64,000 nt of DNA from positions 3,224,001 through 3,288,000 of the forward strand of contig OZ242030.1 of assembly GCA_965205055.1 (NCBI GenBank). Reading direction: 5' to 3'. Of this stretch, positions 1-9,554 are shown one piece after another. The first letter of the stretch is position 1. Each line of letters begins with the position of its first letter. The DNA is from CBDBBY01 sp965205055 (GTDB taxonomy: Bacteria > Pseudomonadota > Alphaproteobacteria > Rhodobacterales > Rhodobacteraceae). The translations under genes were made by a program, and so were the position numbers. The notes below the pieces were generated by a model that was given only the letters and a program-made list of their open reading frames with translations, was not told the DNA's origin and made no database searches.

Positions 1-351
1 GAATGGGACCGCGCCAAGGGCATGGCGGTCATGGAGAACATCATCACCGGCAACCCGAACCTGATGGCCGTCTTCGCCAGCAACGACAATATGGGGCTCG
101 GCGCGATCGAAGCGCTCAAGAACGCCGACATGCTGGACCAGGTGTTCATCGTCGGCTTCGATGCGAATCCGGATGCCGCGGAAAGCGTGCTTGCCGGCGA
201 AATGTCCGCAACCGTCGCGCAGAACCCCTACAACATGGGTGCGTTCGGAGTTGAAAGCGTGATGACGCTGATCAACGGCGGTTCGCTGGACCCCGTGATC
301 GATACCGGAACAGTTCTGGTCACGATGGAAAACGCCGAAGACTTCAAATAA
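1..351 (+). CDS. C-terminal part of a sugar ABC transporter substrate-binding protein (5' end outside window)
   Basis: The reading frame is open from the first base, so the gene begins upstream and only 116 residues are visible. They show the C-terminal pattern of ribose/galactose-type periplasmic binding proteins: a domain-2 segment with SNDNMGLGAIEAL, then VFIVGFDANPDAAESVLAGE, then a return strand with NPYNMGAFGVESV. Such proteins bind a sugar in the periplasm and deliver it to an RbsC/RbsA-type permease. No permease follows, so its partners must lie upstream. It is not close in wording to the second binding protein at 7314-8261. The sugar cannot be told from the fragment. Confidence 0.85.
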   Translation, partial: EWDRAKGMAVMENIITGNPNLMAVFASNDNMGLGAIEALKNADMLDQVFIVGFDANPDAAESVLAGEMSATVAQNPYNMGAFGVESVMTLINGGSLDPVIDTGTVLVTMENAEDFK

Positions 352-766
352 CGGCGGAAAACGCGCCGCCGCGTCGTCGGATGCGGCGGCGGTCCATTGC
401 CAATTCGGCGCGTCTTGTCTGCTTGCCGTTTCACGACTTGCTGAATTCGAATCTGACGCCGGACGGTTCTTCGCCCAGCCGCGAAATTGGCTCTCGGCAA
501 TAAGGGCAAAGAGTCCGGCACGTTGGCGTGCGAGCTTTATAGACGCCAGCCGCCGTTACCTTAAAAACAGTTCAGATGTGCATCTCTACGGTGTGCTGAT
601 ACGTGATGTTGCTCCGCATGAAGACGATTTGAGGATGCCCGTGATGCAGTTCTGTGCTGGATGCCCTGAGGGAACGCGCATCAAGTTCCTCGCATTGCAC
701 TTGCCCAATGGGCGCATCAGCAGCCTTGGTTGTTGACTCGGTAGCAGAGCAAGCGGGAGGAGATGC
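352..766. other. Intergenic stretch with a possible 52-codon remnant ORF (578-736, +)
   Basis: No gene is clearly recognisable here. A GTG-started frame at 578-736 (VHLYGVLIRDVAPHEDDLR at its start) ends 30 bases before the helicase start and could be what is left of an upstream partner gene, but I do not recognise it. A good ribosome-binding site (GGGAGGAG) lies at about 755-762, just ahead of the helicase ATG. No terminator with a T-run was seen after the binding-protein gene. Confidence 0.3.
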
Positions 767-3700
767 ATGAGCCTTTCCGCCAGTGCGTTTGATGCACTCC
801 AAGATCATTGGGCAGTCACTGAGATTAGTCACGGAACTCTCGACCGGGCCGACCGTCTTGTCAATGAACGCCTCGCCACAAAGGCTGTCGGGAAGGAAAT
901 CGACTTCTCCTTCCGGGTAAGCTCGGAAGACGATCATTTCCTTGAGCAAATCGCCCTCTCTTACGAGATGGCGGCAATTGAAGGGCTGGATGAACTTAGC
1001 CGCCCCGCCGGCGTGAATATAGACTTGCGAAACCAAGCGGTCGCCGCGTCTTACAAGGCTTTCGAAATCCGGCGCTTGATGGCCGTGCCTTCCGAAACGC
1101 ACGACCGCTTGTTTTTTGTCCTGCAGCTGTCGGCCATGGGTTATTGCGGCGATCGCTGGTCCGATCTCAGGCACTGAATTAAAGAAAATGAAGCAGCTCT
1201 GGTCGCGCCGAGCGTGGTAGGCGTTCCATGGGACCGCCGTCTGCTTTATCGGCTGTTTCATTGCTGGGTGCGTCTCTTTCGCAAGAATGGATGGGACGAT
1301 CTTGACCGTGTCCGCGAGATTATTGCGGGCTTGCGCGATGATCAAAAACACTTTGAAGCGGAGCGGTTGAACAACGGCTCTCATACTGCTGATCGCGCAG
1401 TGGCTTTGCGCTTGGTCGCACTCTATCATTGGGCCAAAGGAACGGAAATCCTCGCTCAATACATGTTGCAAGGTCAGCCTGTCGCACCGTTTACAAATCT
1501 CGACAAGCACTTTGATGCTGCACGGAAAGCTGCGATTGCGTCCGCAGATGCCCTGCATGAAATCGCCTTGCGGTGGCTCCATGCTACGGCGCGTGTCATG
1601 GTGACCAGTTCCCTCTGGTGGGCCACGCGCTCGGTGAACTCCAAAACGTCCGAATTTGTCAGAGCCCTTACTCATCGCCAGCATCAAGCGATGTTCGAAC
1701 TGTTGCTGCCGCAGCGGGCGGCACTTCTGGAACGCGGCCTCCTTGACCAAGCCAAAACAGCGATGTTTTGGATATGCCGACCTCGGGAGGCAAAACTCTG
1801 TTGGCGCAATTTCGAATGCTTCAGGCACTCAACCAGTTCGACGCTCAAAACGGCTGGGTCGCTTACGTCGCTCCGACTCGCGCATTGTCTGCTCAGATCA
1901 CGCGCAGACTGCGGAAGGAGTTCGACCCGATCGGCCTGCGGGTCGAACAACTTACCGGTGCTATTGAGGTGGATGCTTTTGAAGATGAGCTGCTCAGTGA
2001 GACGCAGCAAGCGTTCCATGTTTTGGTTGCCACGCCGGAGAAGCTCTCGCTCGTCATTCGCAATAAGAAAGTTGCGCGGCCTTTGGCGCTCGTCGTCATG
2101 GACGAGGCTCACAATATTGAATCGAAAGGCCGCGGGCTCCGGATCGAGTTGTTGTTGGCCACTGTCAAACGTGACTGTCCACGCGCAAATTTCGTTCTCT
2201 TGATGCCATTCGTGGAAAGCGCGGAGACCATTGCGCACTGGCTGGCGCAAGATATTGACGCCGGCCAAGCGATTAGCCTCGGCACAACGCCCTGGAAGCC
2301 CAATGAGCGCATAATCGGTCATTACCGAGCGGTCGAGGACAACAGCGAACGGGGTGGTTGGCATCTGGAATTCGAGACGCTGACGGCAACGCAAAAGGCG
2401 TTGCCTTTGCGTGGCACGCATCGCGTTGGCCGCGTGAAGCCAATCCGAGTTCCCAAAAGCAAAGTCTTGTCCAGACGAGAGCAGCAGGGCTTTGGTTTGC
2501 AGACGGCGGCTATGGCAGTCGTGATGTCTGCACGCGGCACCTCGGTGGCCGTAGCCAACAATATTGACACGGTTTGGAGCATGGCCAGAGAGGCAGCGAA
2601 GAGCCTTCCAGACAATGACCCAATCCCTGAAGATATTCAGCTTGTGCGAAACTTTATCCGTAGCGAGATCAGTCACGATTTTGAATTGGCAACGCTACTC
2701 AAGAGAGGTGTCGGCGTTCATCATGCGGGATTATCGGACGACACCCGCGCGCTAATGGAGTGGCTGGCCGAACGCGGAAGCCTCCGAATGCTGTGCTCAA
2801 CCTCGACCGTCGCTCAAGGAATCAATTTCCCGGTTTCGTCCGTGTTCTTGGCCTCTCGTTTCGTGCCCCAAGGACGTCACTCCATCGAGATGTCCCCGCG
2901 TGAATTCTGGAATCTGGCAGGCCGGGCCGGACGGATCGGACACAGCAGTGTCGGCGTTTTGGGGCTTGCTGAAGGCAACGACCGTGATGCGGTGATTTCC
3001 TTCGTCAGTCGCAGCACCGGCGCCCTTGTTTCACATCTGGTCACCCTGATTGACGACCTTGCCGAGCGCGGCAAGCTGCACCAATTGTCCGATTTGCTTT
3101 GGCAGGATCAGTGGGAAGATTTTCGCTGCTACGTGGCTCACTTGTGCGCGGAGAAGAAGAGCCTTGACGCTGTCCTCGCAGACACGGAACATCTTTTGCG
3201 GCAAACCTACGGCTATACGAGCCTGCGCAATGTTCCGGCACAACAGGAAAAGGCCGATGCACTGCTTGAGGCCACGCGATCCTATGCCCAAGAACTCGCG
3301 GCACAGCCAGGTAAAGCCGAACTTGCGGATTCTACGGGATTCTCGCCCGAAGGCGTCACGCGGGCCATGTCCGGATTGCACGAGCTGCGAGAACAGTTGA
3401 CGCCATTGGATTGGGCACCGGACAGACTGTTTGGCGACGGCGGCAAAATTGCCGATTTGTACGGCGTGATGCTGAAAGTCCCCCAGCTCAAGCAACAACT
3501 CGAAAAGATCGCCGGCGAAGGATTTGACCGGATTCGCCTATCTGACATCACGCGTGATTGGGTGAACGGGCATGGCATCGACGCCATTGCTCGCAAGTAT
3601 TTCTCCCAGGACCAGAACGGCGAAATCGCAACGGCGGCGATCACGGATGCGTGCCGAGCCATTTATCACGCGATAGTCAACAACGGAACTTGGGGTGTTT

Positions 3701-4041
3701 CGGCGCTTAGCCGCATGTCCTCAATGGACTTTGATGGGCTGGACGAGACCGACCGGCGGCAGATCAACGTGCTCCCGGCCATGATTTACCACGGCGTTCG
3801 CACCGAGGAAGCTGTCCTTATGCGCATGAACGCGGTGCCGCGCAGCGCGGCTGAAGCACTTGGCGCACTGTATCGCGATTCAAACGAGCGCGATGAGAGC
3901 CGGTTCACAGTGGGCAAAACCCGGTCCTTCCTAAAAGGGCTCGAAGATCGCGACTGGGAAAACGTGCGCCCCGCACGAGCCGCGCTATCGGGCAGCGGGT
4001 ATAAGAGAGTCTGGCAGATTCTTTCTGGAGAGGCTGGCTAA
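767..4041 (+). pseudogene. Ski2-like DEAD/DEAH-box helicase, broken by an in-frame stop and a 1-base frameshift
   Basis: Reading from ATG 767 gives a long helicase with two lesions. At 1175-1177 a TGA interrupts an otherwise continuous frame (SDLRH-stop-IKENEAALVAP), most simply a Trp-to-stop change. Near 1763-1766 one base is missing: adding one restores AIVLDMPTSGGKT, the Walker A motif. Downstream the helicase is intact: motif Ia-like YVAPTRALSAQ, the DEAH box at 2101-2112, VGVHHAGL, STSTVAQGINFP and the NLAGRAGRIG motif VI near 2915-2940. Together these point to a Ski2-like superfamily 2 helicase of about 1090 residues. Stand-alone helicases of this size occur in defence loci (Hachiman HamB is one example); assignment to such a system is inference. 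The rest of the frame is clean, so inactivation is recent or the lesions are sequence errors. An independent shorter product from the TTG at 1768 would lack the N-terminal third. Confidence 0.8.
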
Positions 4042-4103
4042 GGATCAACTATAGCCGCGCCGGAATCTGCTGATCTATTGGTGCAAAACTGAACATGTGG
4101 CAA

Positions 4104-4733
4104 TCAAAGCAGAGATTCGGGCCAAGGATAGGAGGCCGCGCCAGCGGGGAAGATAAGATCGCTGCCAAAATCCTTGAACAGATCCGGCTGCCAGTCGTTG
4201 AAGTAACCCCGAGATGCGCACCAAGCGGCAACAATGGCATCCGCCATATGCCGCGCAGGGCACTTATCTTTCTTGCAACTAAGCACTTCATGCCACGGGG
4301 CGAAGACGGTATTCGCAATGCGTTTCTTCAACCAGGCTTGAAAGACAAGTTTCGGATGGCTTTCGAAAAGCTGGAGACCCTTGTCGCGGCTGAATTGAGC
4401 GACGAGTATTCCGTTGATGGTCATTGCGCTACAGAGAGAATTTTGTGCCATGACCGACTTGCTGTCGTTTCGATACTTGATACGCAAAGCGTCGTCGCAG
4501 GAGCGACCGCCTTTGCGAGACCATGCCAGAAGAGTGTCGACCCCAAGCGCGACCGCTTCCTCGTGGCGTTCGTCAACCCAGCGACAAACTGACTCTGCAT
4601 CTCGCAAAACAGTTGTTTCGGGTTTCGCTTCCATGGTGCCGTCGTTCGAAATCCGCACGGCCGCAACTCCGTGAGCGTTTTTGCCGCCGGGATCGTAACC
4701 GAGAAACAAATTCATGTTGCTGCACTCTGTCAT
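4104..4733 (-). CDS. DUF429-like protein (RNase H-fold, function unknown)
   Basis: This 209-residue protein begins with MTECSNMNLFLGYDPGGKN. The hydrophobic strand followed by GYDPGGKNAHGVA resembles the first strand and acidic motif of DUF429/RNase H-like predicted nucleases. Later segments include LGVDTLLAWSRKG, FESHPKLVFQAW and a C-terminal CPARHMADAIVAAWCA helix, where an Asp sits in the position usual for this fold. I prefer the ATG at 4733 because GGAG lies 6 bases upstream; a longer frame extends to 4778 and a second ATG is at 4715. The gene converges on the helicase pseudogene with 62 bases between stops. Family placement is moderate; substrate unknown. Confidence 0.55.
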   Translation of the reverse strand: MTECSNMNLFLGYDPGGKNAHGVAAVRISNDGTMEAKPETTVLRDAESVCRWVDERHEEAVALGVDTLLAWSRKGGRSCDDALRIKYRNDSKSVMAQNSLCSAMTINGILVAQFSRDKGLQLFESHPKLVFQAWLKKRIANTVFAPWHEVLSCKKDKCPARHMADAIVAAWCASRGYFNDWQPDLFKDFGSDLIFPAGAASYPWPESLL

Positions 4734-4990
4734 TGAGTACTCCGGATGGCTGGTCTGCACCGTGTTGTTCAAGGCCACGGCAAAATGCTAGCGGCATGTT
4801 TCAGTCCAACAACGCCTCTTGGCAGCGGGATGAGACATTCGAGGCTTTGCGGCCAGTCGCAAGCATTCGCCTTTCCAGGTTGTACAATGGAATGAATTCC
4901 AAAAGCTGTTCCCAATCCGACCGACGGAATTGCAGACGTCGCGCTGGAGCCAGCAAGCATTGAATGGACTCCAATGCGCTGAACCTGCCG

Positions 4991-5773
4991 CTACGACATG
5001 ATCAAGCCGCCGCAGACGTTGATTGTCTGTCCGGTGATGTAGTCGGCATCTTCGCTGGCGAGAAACGCAATCAGGCCGGCCACATCCTTGCCTTCGCCCG
5101 CGCGTTTCATCGGGATGTTTTGGACCCAGCTTTCCATCAGTTCGCCGGGGCCGTAGTCGCCCAGCATCTGACCCCAGACCTTGTCGTTGTAAACCCACAT
5201 GTCGGTCTTGATGATACCCGGGCAAATTGCGTTGACTGTGATATTGTCAAGCGCGACTTCCTTCGCGAGGCTCTGCGTCAGCCCCACGACGCCGAACTTC
5301 GATGCGGCGTAATGGGGCGTGTAGATGAACCCGTCGCGCGCCTGGCCTGAGGCCATGTTGATCAACCTGCCGCGTTTTGCGTTTTTGCGCATTCGGCGGA
5401 TCGCCTCTTGGCAGCAGAGAAAAACGCCCTTCGTGTTTACGTCGAGGTTCCGGTCCCATTCCTTTTCGGTCATGTCCTCGATCTTGGCGATGGTGATCAC
5501 GCCCGCATTCTGGACCGAGATATCGACGGGCCCGAACGCCTCCTCCACCCGATCATACATGGCTATCACTTCGTCTTTTCTGGTGACGTCGCAAAGCACG
5601 CCGACCGCTTTCACGCCTAGTTTTTCAAGATCCGTTGCCGCTTCTTCAACCTGTGCTTCAACTGAACCGACAACGATATTCGCGCCCTCCTCGGCAAAGC
5701 GCTTCGCGATCGCGAACCCGATCCCCCTGTTGCCGCCAGTGACAACGACGGTCTTGCCCTCAAACCGATTCAT
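4991..5773 (-). CDS. SDR-family oxidoreductase, probable sugar-alcohol (polyol) dehydrogenase
   Basis: This is a classical short-chain dehydrogenase/reductase of 260 residues. It has the NAD(P)-binding TGGNRGIG near residue 12, the NAG motif (VQNAGV) near 90, the Ser in INMASG and the catalytic YAASK near 157, then the ICPGIIKTD loop. It is the last gene of a leftward operon with a sugar ABC importer, 20 bases after the ATP-binding gene. That context suggests it oxidises an imported polyol or sugar to a ketose, which the divergent kinase and two-subunit transketolase could then process. The substrate cannot be read from the sequence. Confidence 0.88.
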   Translation of the reverse strand: MNRFEGKTVVVTGGNRGIGFAIAKRFAEEGANIVVGSVEAQVEEAATDLEKLGVKAVGVLCDVTRKDEVIAMYDRVEEAFGPVDISVQNAGVITIAKIEDMTEKEWDRNLDVNTKGVFLCCQEAIRRMRKNAKRGRLINMASGQARDGFIYTPHYAASKFGVVGLTQSLAKEVALDNITVNAICPGIIKTDMWVYNDKVWGQMLGDYGPGELMESWVQNIPMKRAGEGKDVAGLIAFLASEDADYITGQTINVCGGLIMS

Positions 5774-5793
5774 CTGATTTCCTTCACATGCTT

Positions 5794-7287
5794 TCAGGAA
5801 GTTGCGAGTTCCATGACAGAGACGTCATTTGCCTCTGTGTGATCCAGAATGCCTGTTTGCCGACCTGAAGCCATGACGAGGATGCGATTCGAGACCCCAA
5901 GCACCTCTTCGAGGTCGGAACTGACGACAACGACGGCAACGCCTTGTTCGGCCAGCCCATGAATGATCTCATAGATGGAAGATCTTGCGCCGACGTCGAT
6001 TCCGCGGGTCGGTTCGTCCAGCAGAACGACACTAGGGTTGCGAGCCAGCCATTTGGCAATCACCATCTTTTGCTGATTGCCGCCCGACATTTCATTTGCT
6101 CTTTGATGGCCTTCGCCTTTGACTCCGAACCTGGAGATGTTTTCCGCAGCGAACGACCGAACCTTCCGGCTGCTGACCCATCCCAACTTTCCGACAGATT
6201 CAAAATTCGAGTACGCGAAATTCTCCCGCAGACTGTGCGGCAAGATCACGCCCTGCAGCTTGCGGTCTTCCGGGACTAGAATGATGCCTTTCCGAATGGC
6301 GTCGCCAGGTGATTTCGGCGTGATGTCCTCGCCGTTCAGTCTTACCGATCCCGACCTGATCGGATCCGCGCCCGCAATTGATCGGACAAGCTCCGTCCGT
6401 CCAGCACCGACAAGCCCTGCGATGCCCAAAATTTCGCCTTTCCGCACGGTGAAATTGATGTCGTTGAAACGACCGGTCGCCGACGACAAGCCGGACACCT
6501 CAAGCACCGCCCGTCCTTCCGGCGTGGGAAGCGGCGGGAACATCTGCTCCATGCTGCGCCCGACCATAGCTTCAACTATGGTCCGGACCGGGACGTCGGC
6601 TGTGTCGAATTCCCGCACTTTCGAACCGTCCCGCAGCACGGCGATCCGGTCGGCGATCTGTTTGATCTCCTCGAGGCGGTGCGAGATGTAGATGATCCCA
6701 ACGCCCTCAGCCTTCAGCCGCTTGATCTGTTCGAACAGCAATTTCGTTTCCTCGCCCCCAAGGGCGGCTGTCGGTTCGTCTAGGATCAGCAGTTTGGCAT
6801 TGAGCGTCAGTGCTTTTGCGATTTCGATCAGCTGCTGGCTCGCTGTCGGCAGGCCATCCACGTTGCGGCGCGGCGAAATGTTCAGGCCAAGGCGCTCAAG
6901 CCCCGCCTTGGCGCGGCGCTCCATCTCGCGGCGGTCGACCCGGCCGGCTTTCATCGGATAGCGGCCGACAAAAATATTCTCAGCGATCGACACATGCGGA
7001 AGCAGCAAGAGCTCCTGATGGATCATGCCCACGCCTGCGTCGATGGCCTCCCGGGGGTTGGCGGGCGCGTAGTCCGCGCCCAGCCAGGTCATCTCTCCGG
7101 ACGTTGGGAGGATCGTCCCGAAAATGATGTTGGAGACGGTTGACTTCCCGGCCCCGTTTTCGCCGAGCAGGGCCACGACTTCCCCGGCTGAGACCTGCAG
7201 ATCGATCCCGTGAAGAACTTCTATCGGCCCAAAGGACTTGCGGATGTTCTTCAGGGTCAGAATCGGGTCGTCGCCGGTGCCCGTCAT
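5794..7287 (-). CDS. Sugar ABC transporter ATP-binding protein (RbsA/MglA type, two ATPase domains)
   Basis: The protein of 497 residues is the usual length for double-cassette sugar ATPases. The first domain has Walker A GENGAGKST and Walker B LLILDEPTAAL. The second domain has a degenerate P-loop-like GLVGAGRTEL, the signature EMSGGNQQKM and Walker B VVLLDEPTRGID. I start at the ATG at 7287 (MTGTGDDPILTLKNI) because the upstream open frame to 7488 overlaps the binding-protein gene and is unlike the family. It sits between the binding-protein gene (26-base gap) and the SDR gene and energises import through the permease at 8369-9361. Confidence 0.93.
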   Translation of the reverse strand: MTGTGDDPILTLKNIRKSFGPIEVLHGIDLQVSAGEVVALLGENGAGKSTVSNIIFGTILPTSGEMTWLGADYAPANPREAIDAGVGMIHQELLLLPHVSIAENIFVGRYPMKAGRVDRREMERRAKAGLERLGLNISPRRNVDGLPTASQQLIEIAKALTLNAKLLILDEPTAALGGEETKLLFEQIKRLKAEGVGIIYISHRLEEIKQIADRIAVLRDGSKVREFDTADVPVRTIVEAMVGRSMEQMFPPLPTPEGRAVLEVSGLSSATGRFNDINFTVRKGEILGIAGLVGAGRTELVRSIAGADPIRSGSVRLNGEDITPKSPGDAIRKGIILVPEDRKLQGVILPHSLRENFAYSNFESVGKLGWVSSRKVRSFAAENISRFGVKGEGHQRANEMSGGNQQKMVIAKWLARNPSVVLLDEPTRGIDVGARSSIYEIIHGLAEQGVAVVVVSSDLEEVLGVSNRILVMASGRQTGILDHTEANDVSVMELATS

Positions 7288-7313
7288 GGCGTCCCTCGTT
7301 CTCCGCGTCGCGC

Positions 7314-8261
7314 CTACGGGTGCTTTTCGAGGAACTTGCCCGCGTCTTCGCAGGTCGTCAGAACTGCGTTCGGGATCTGGCGTGCAGGAACCGAAGCGCC
7401 GTGCGCAACTGCGATGGCCGAGTTCACGGCGAGAACGCCCATCGCTTGAGTGCTTTGCGTTGCAGTCACGATAAACGGCGTGTCGCACCGGTCCAGCGAT
7501 TCCAAGGCGGCAACGTCCCCGTCGTATCCGCCCACGATGACCTGATCCGCAAGGCCCGCAACTTCTACGGCCTTGGCGGCGCCCATGGCGAGAGCGTCAG
7601 CCTGACCAAAGATGATCTTGGTGTCGGGATGGGCCTGCAGCATGTTCTGAGCGATCGAGAAGCCTTCGTCAGGCGACCACATCTGGCTCCACTGCTGGGC
7701 AACCAGCTCTACGCCCGGGTTTTCGTCGATGGCCATTTTGCAGCCCTCGAAGCGCTGAACTTCCGGAGTCGTGCCCTTCTGGCCATGAACGATGACCATC
7801 TTGCCGCTGCCGCCAGCCAGGCCGATGATGTGCGAGCAGACCTGGTAGGCCGACAGCACGTTTTCCCCGTAGATCACGGTGTCGCCCGGTGCGCCATCGG
7901 GTTCGCGGTCGACGTTGATGACCGGAATGCCCTCGGCGCGCGCCAGACGGGTCGGAACGGCAGCCGCCGCCGCACCGGCGGGAATATAAATGAATGCATC
8001 GATGCCTTGGGTGATGAGGTCCTGAACCTGACTCACCTGAGTCGCGGTATCGTTCTTCGCGTCAACCACGATGACATCGATTCCGAGCTTGGCGGCATAG
8101 CCTTCGACACCCAGCTTGATCTGGTTGAAGAAATCAGCCTGTAGGTTCGGAACCGCCAGCCCGATCTTTTCAATGCCGACACCTTGCGCTGACACTGAGC
8201 CTGCGGCGGCGATGATCGCCGTCGCAGTCGCGGCAAGCATTGATTTCAGTTTGAGTTTCAT
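7314..8261 (-). CDS. Sugar ABC transporter periplasmic substrate-binding protein (RbsB-like)
   Basis: The 315-residue protein starts MKLKLKSMLAATATAIIAA with a clear Sec signal peptide ending near SVSAQG. AAGGAG lies just before this ATG, which decides the start; an upstream ATG at 8291 is a frame extension. The mature chain has the periplasmic type-I binding-protein pattern: IGLAVPNLQADFFNQIKLG, VVDAKNDTATQVSQVQDLI, then PVINVDRE and the hinge segments. It is the middle gene of a leftward permease, binding-protein, ATPase and SDR operon and captures the imported sugar or polyol. Confidence 0.92.
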   Translation of the reverse strand: MKLKLKSMLAATATAIIAAAGSVSAQGVGIEKIGLAVPNLQADFFNQIKLGVEGYAAKLGIDVIVVDAKNDTATQVSQVQDLITQGIDAFIYIPAGAAAAAVPTRLARAEGIPVINVDREPDGAPGDTVIYGENVLSAYQVCSHIIGLAGGSGKMVIVHGQKGTTPEVQRFEGCKMAIDENPGVELVAQQWSQMWSPDEGFSIAQNMLQAHPDTKIIFGQADALAMGAAKAVEVAGLADQVIVGGYDGDVAALESLDRCDTPFIVTATQSTQAMGVLAVNSAIAVAHGASVPARQIPNAVLTTCEDAGKFLEKHP

Positions 8262-8368
8262 GGAAATCTCCTTCTTGGTTGGTTGGTCCATTTCGCTAGT
8301 TTGGGACCGATTCAGCCCGAAAGCCGGACTCTCTGCTCATGACCGCGGACGCATCCGCGGCCCCAATC

Positions 8369-9361
8369 TCAACTACCTCTTTGTTTGAACGTCTCGGCAG
8401 CCACCGCGAGCACGATGACGAAGCCGATGATGACCGCTTGCAGGAAAGGCGAAACGCTCAGCAGGTTCAGCCCATTGCGCAAGACGCCAATTATCAGGAC
8501 GCCAATAATTGTTCCGCCGACGCCGCCCGTGCCGCCGGAAAGGCTGGTCCCGCCGATTACGACCGCTGCAATCGCATCCAGTTCGTAGGCGACGCCGGAG
8601 CTCGGCTGAACAGAATCGAGGCGCGCCGCAAGCAAAATTCCCGCAAGGCCGGATAGGACGGCGCAGACCGTGTAGACCATTACCGTCACACGCTTCACAT
8701 TGATCCCCGCCAACCGGGCGACCTCGGGATTTCCGCCGATCGCATACAGAACCCGGCCGCCCTGCCGATATCGTTGATACAAAATTGCAAGGACGAAAAC
8801 GATCAGCATCACTGCGACCGTCATTGTGAGGAATCCGCCCCAACGGACAATTGCACCCATGTTGAACCAAGGCGGAAATCCGATGATTTGCGAACCGTTT
8901 GTGATCATGTTCGCGAGTCCTCGCGCGATCGACATCATCGCAAGCGTTGCGATAAATGCCGGAACGCGGAACTCGGTGATGAGCAGCCCTGCGACGGCGC
9001 CGACAACAGCGGAGGCCGCGAGCCCGCCGGCGATGGCGACGCTCATGGGCATGCCCGCTTCGACGTTGAGGTAGCCGAGGACCATCATCGAAAGTGCCAT
9101 CACAGATCCGACCGAGAGGTCGATGCCCGCGATCAGGATGACGAAAGTCATGCCGACCGCCATGATTCCAAGGACCGTGATCTGGTCCAAAATGTTCAAG
9201 AAGTTCCGAACCGACAAAAAGGAATCGGTCGCGAAGGAAAGAAACACGCAAAGGAGCAGCAATCCAATCAGCGGGCCCGTCGCTCCGCTGACCGAGAACA
9301 AGTCTCGAATCTGGTAGATGTCTTTCGTGGCGACAGAATCCGAGGATTTCGCGGTCCGCAT
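8369..9361 (-). CDS. Sugar ABC transporter permease (RbsC-like)
   Basis: The 330-residue, strongly hydrophobic protein has about eight to ten membrane segments. It carries the family stretch GIDLSVGSVMALSMM, and GGTSLSGGTGGVGGTIIGVL near the C-terminus, the usual marks of ribose-type permeases. The start ATG at 9361 follows GGGAGGCG. It is the first gene of the leftward transport operon and faces the transketolase operon across a 193-base divergent promoter region. Unusually, it is placed first, ahead of the binding protein. Confidence 0.92.
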   Translation of the reverse strand: MRTAKSSDSVATKDIYQIRDLFSVSGATGPLIGLLLLCVFLSFATDSFLSVRNFLNILDQITVLGIMAVGMTFVILIAGIDLSVGSVMALSMMVLGYLNVEAGMPMSVAIAGGLAASAVVGAVAGLLITEFRVPAFIATLAMMSIARGLANMITNGSQIIGFPPWFNMGAIVRWGGFLTMTVAVMLIVFVLAILYQRYRQGGRVLYAIGGNPEVARLAGINVKRVTVMVYTVCAVLSGLAGILLAARLDSVQPSSGVAYELDAIAAVVIGGTSLSGGTGGVGGTIIGVLIIGVLRNGLNLLSVSPFLQAVIIGFVIVLAVAAETFKQRGS

Positions 9362-9381
9362 GACTCCGCGCCTCCCTTGCG

Positions 9382-9395
9382 CGAATAAATATGCA
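9382..9395. promoter_or_regulatory. Operator-like 14-mer CGAATAAATATGCA upstream of the permease operon
   Basis: The site is a near match to the perfect palindromes at 9532-9545 and 12797-12810 (core AATAAATAT or CATAAATAT with TGCA/TTCA ends). It lies about 20 bases before the permease ATG, on the transcribed side of a leftward TTGACA at about 9438-9443. A binding site for the SorC-type regulator at 12840 is the simplest reading, from position and symmetry only. Confidence 0.55.
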
Positions 9396-9417
9396 ACTCT
9401 GATGAAAAATCCCTAAT

Positions 9418-9429
9418 GCATCCGGATGC
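9418..9429. promoter_or_regulatory. 12-bp perfect palindrome GCATCCGGATGC in the divergent promoter region
   Basis: A perfect inverted repeat lies between the leftward -35-like TTGACA and its likely -10. Its sequence differs from the three AT-rich 14-mers, so it could serve a second regulator or be chance. Confidence 0.3.
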
Positions 9430-9496
9430 GGGTGTCAAGATAGCCCGAACGACGTCGGCTGGACGCTTGAATTTCAATCTCGTCCGCCTCTACGTA

Positions 9497-9545
9497 TTGA
9501 CAATTCGTCCGAGCGTATCTTTAATAGTGACTGCATAAATATGCA
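9497..9545 (+). promoter_or_regulatory. Promoter with overlapping operator for the transketolase operon
   Basis: TTGACA at 9497-9502 and TTTAAT at 9520-9525, 17 bases apart, form a good sigma-70-type promoter. Directly after it, at 9532-9545, is TGCATAAATATGCA, a palindrome (TGCAT-AAAT-ATGCA) positioned over the expected start of transcription, where a repressor would block initiation. The transketolase ATG follows at 9555 with an AGAGGA ribosome-binding site. The same layout (a -10, then a 14-mer) recurs ahead of sorC. Confidence 0.6.
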
Positions 9546-9554
9546 GAGGATGCC

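Noticed and set aside
572..1828. Minus-strand 418-codon frame opposite the helicase N-terminal part
   Set aside because: No family motif; the plus strand reads as helicase once the two lesions are repaired.
7287..7488. N-terminal extension of the sugar ATPase to 7488
   Set aside because: It overlaps the binding-protein gene in the other frame and is Arg-rich; ATG 7287 gives the usual family length.
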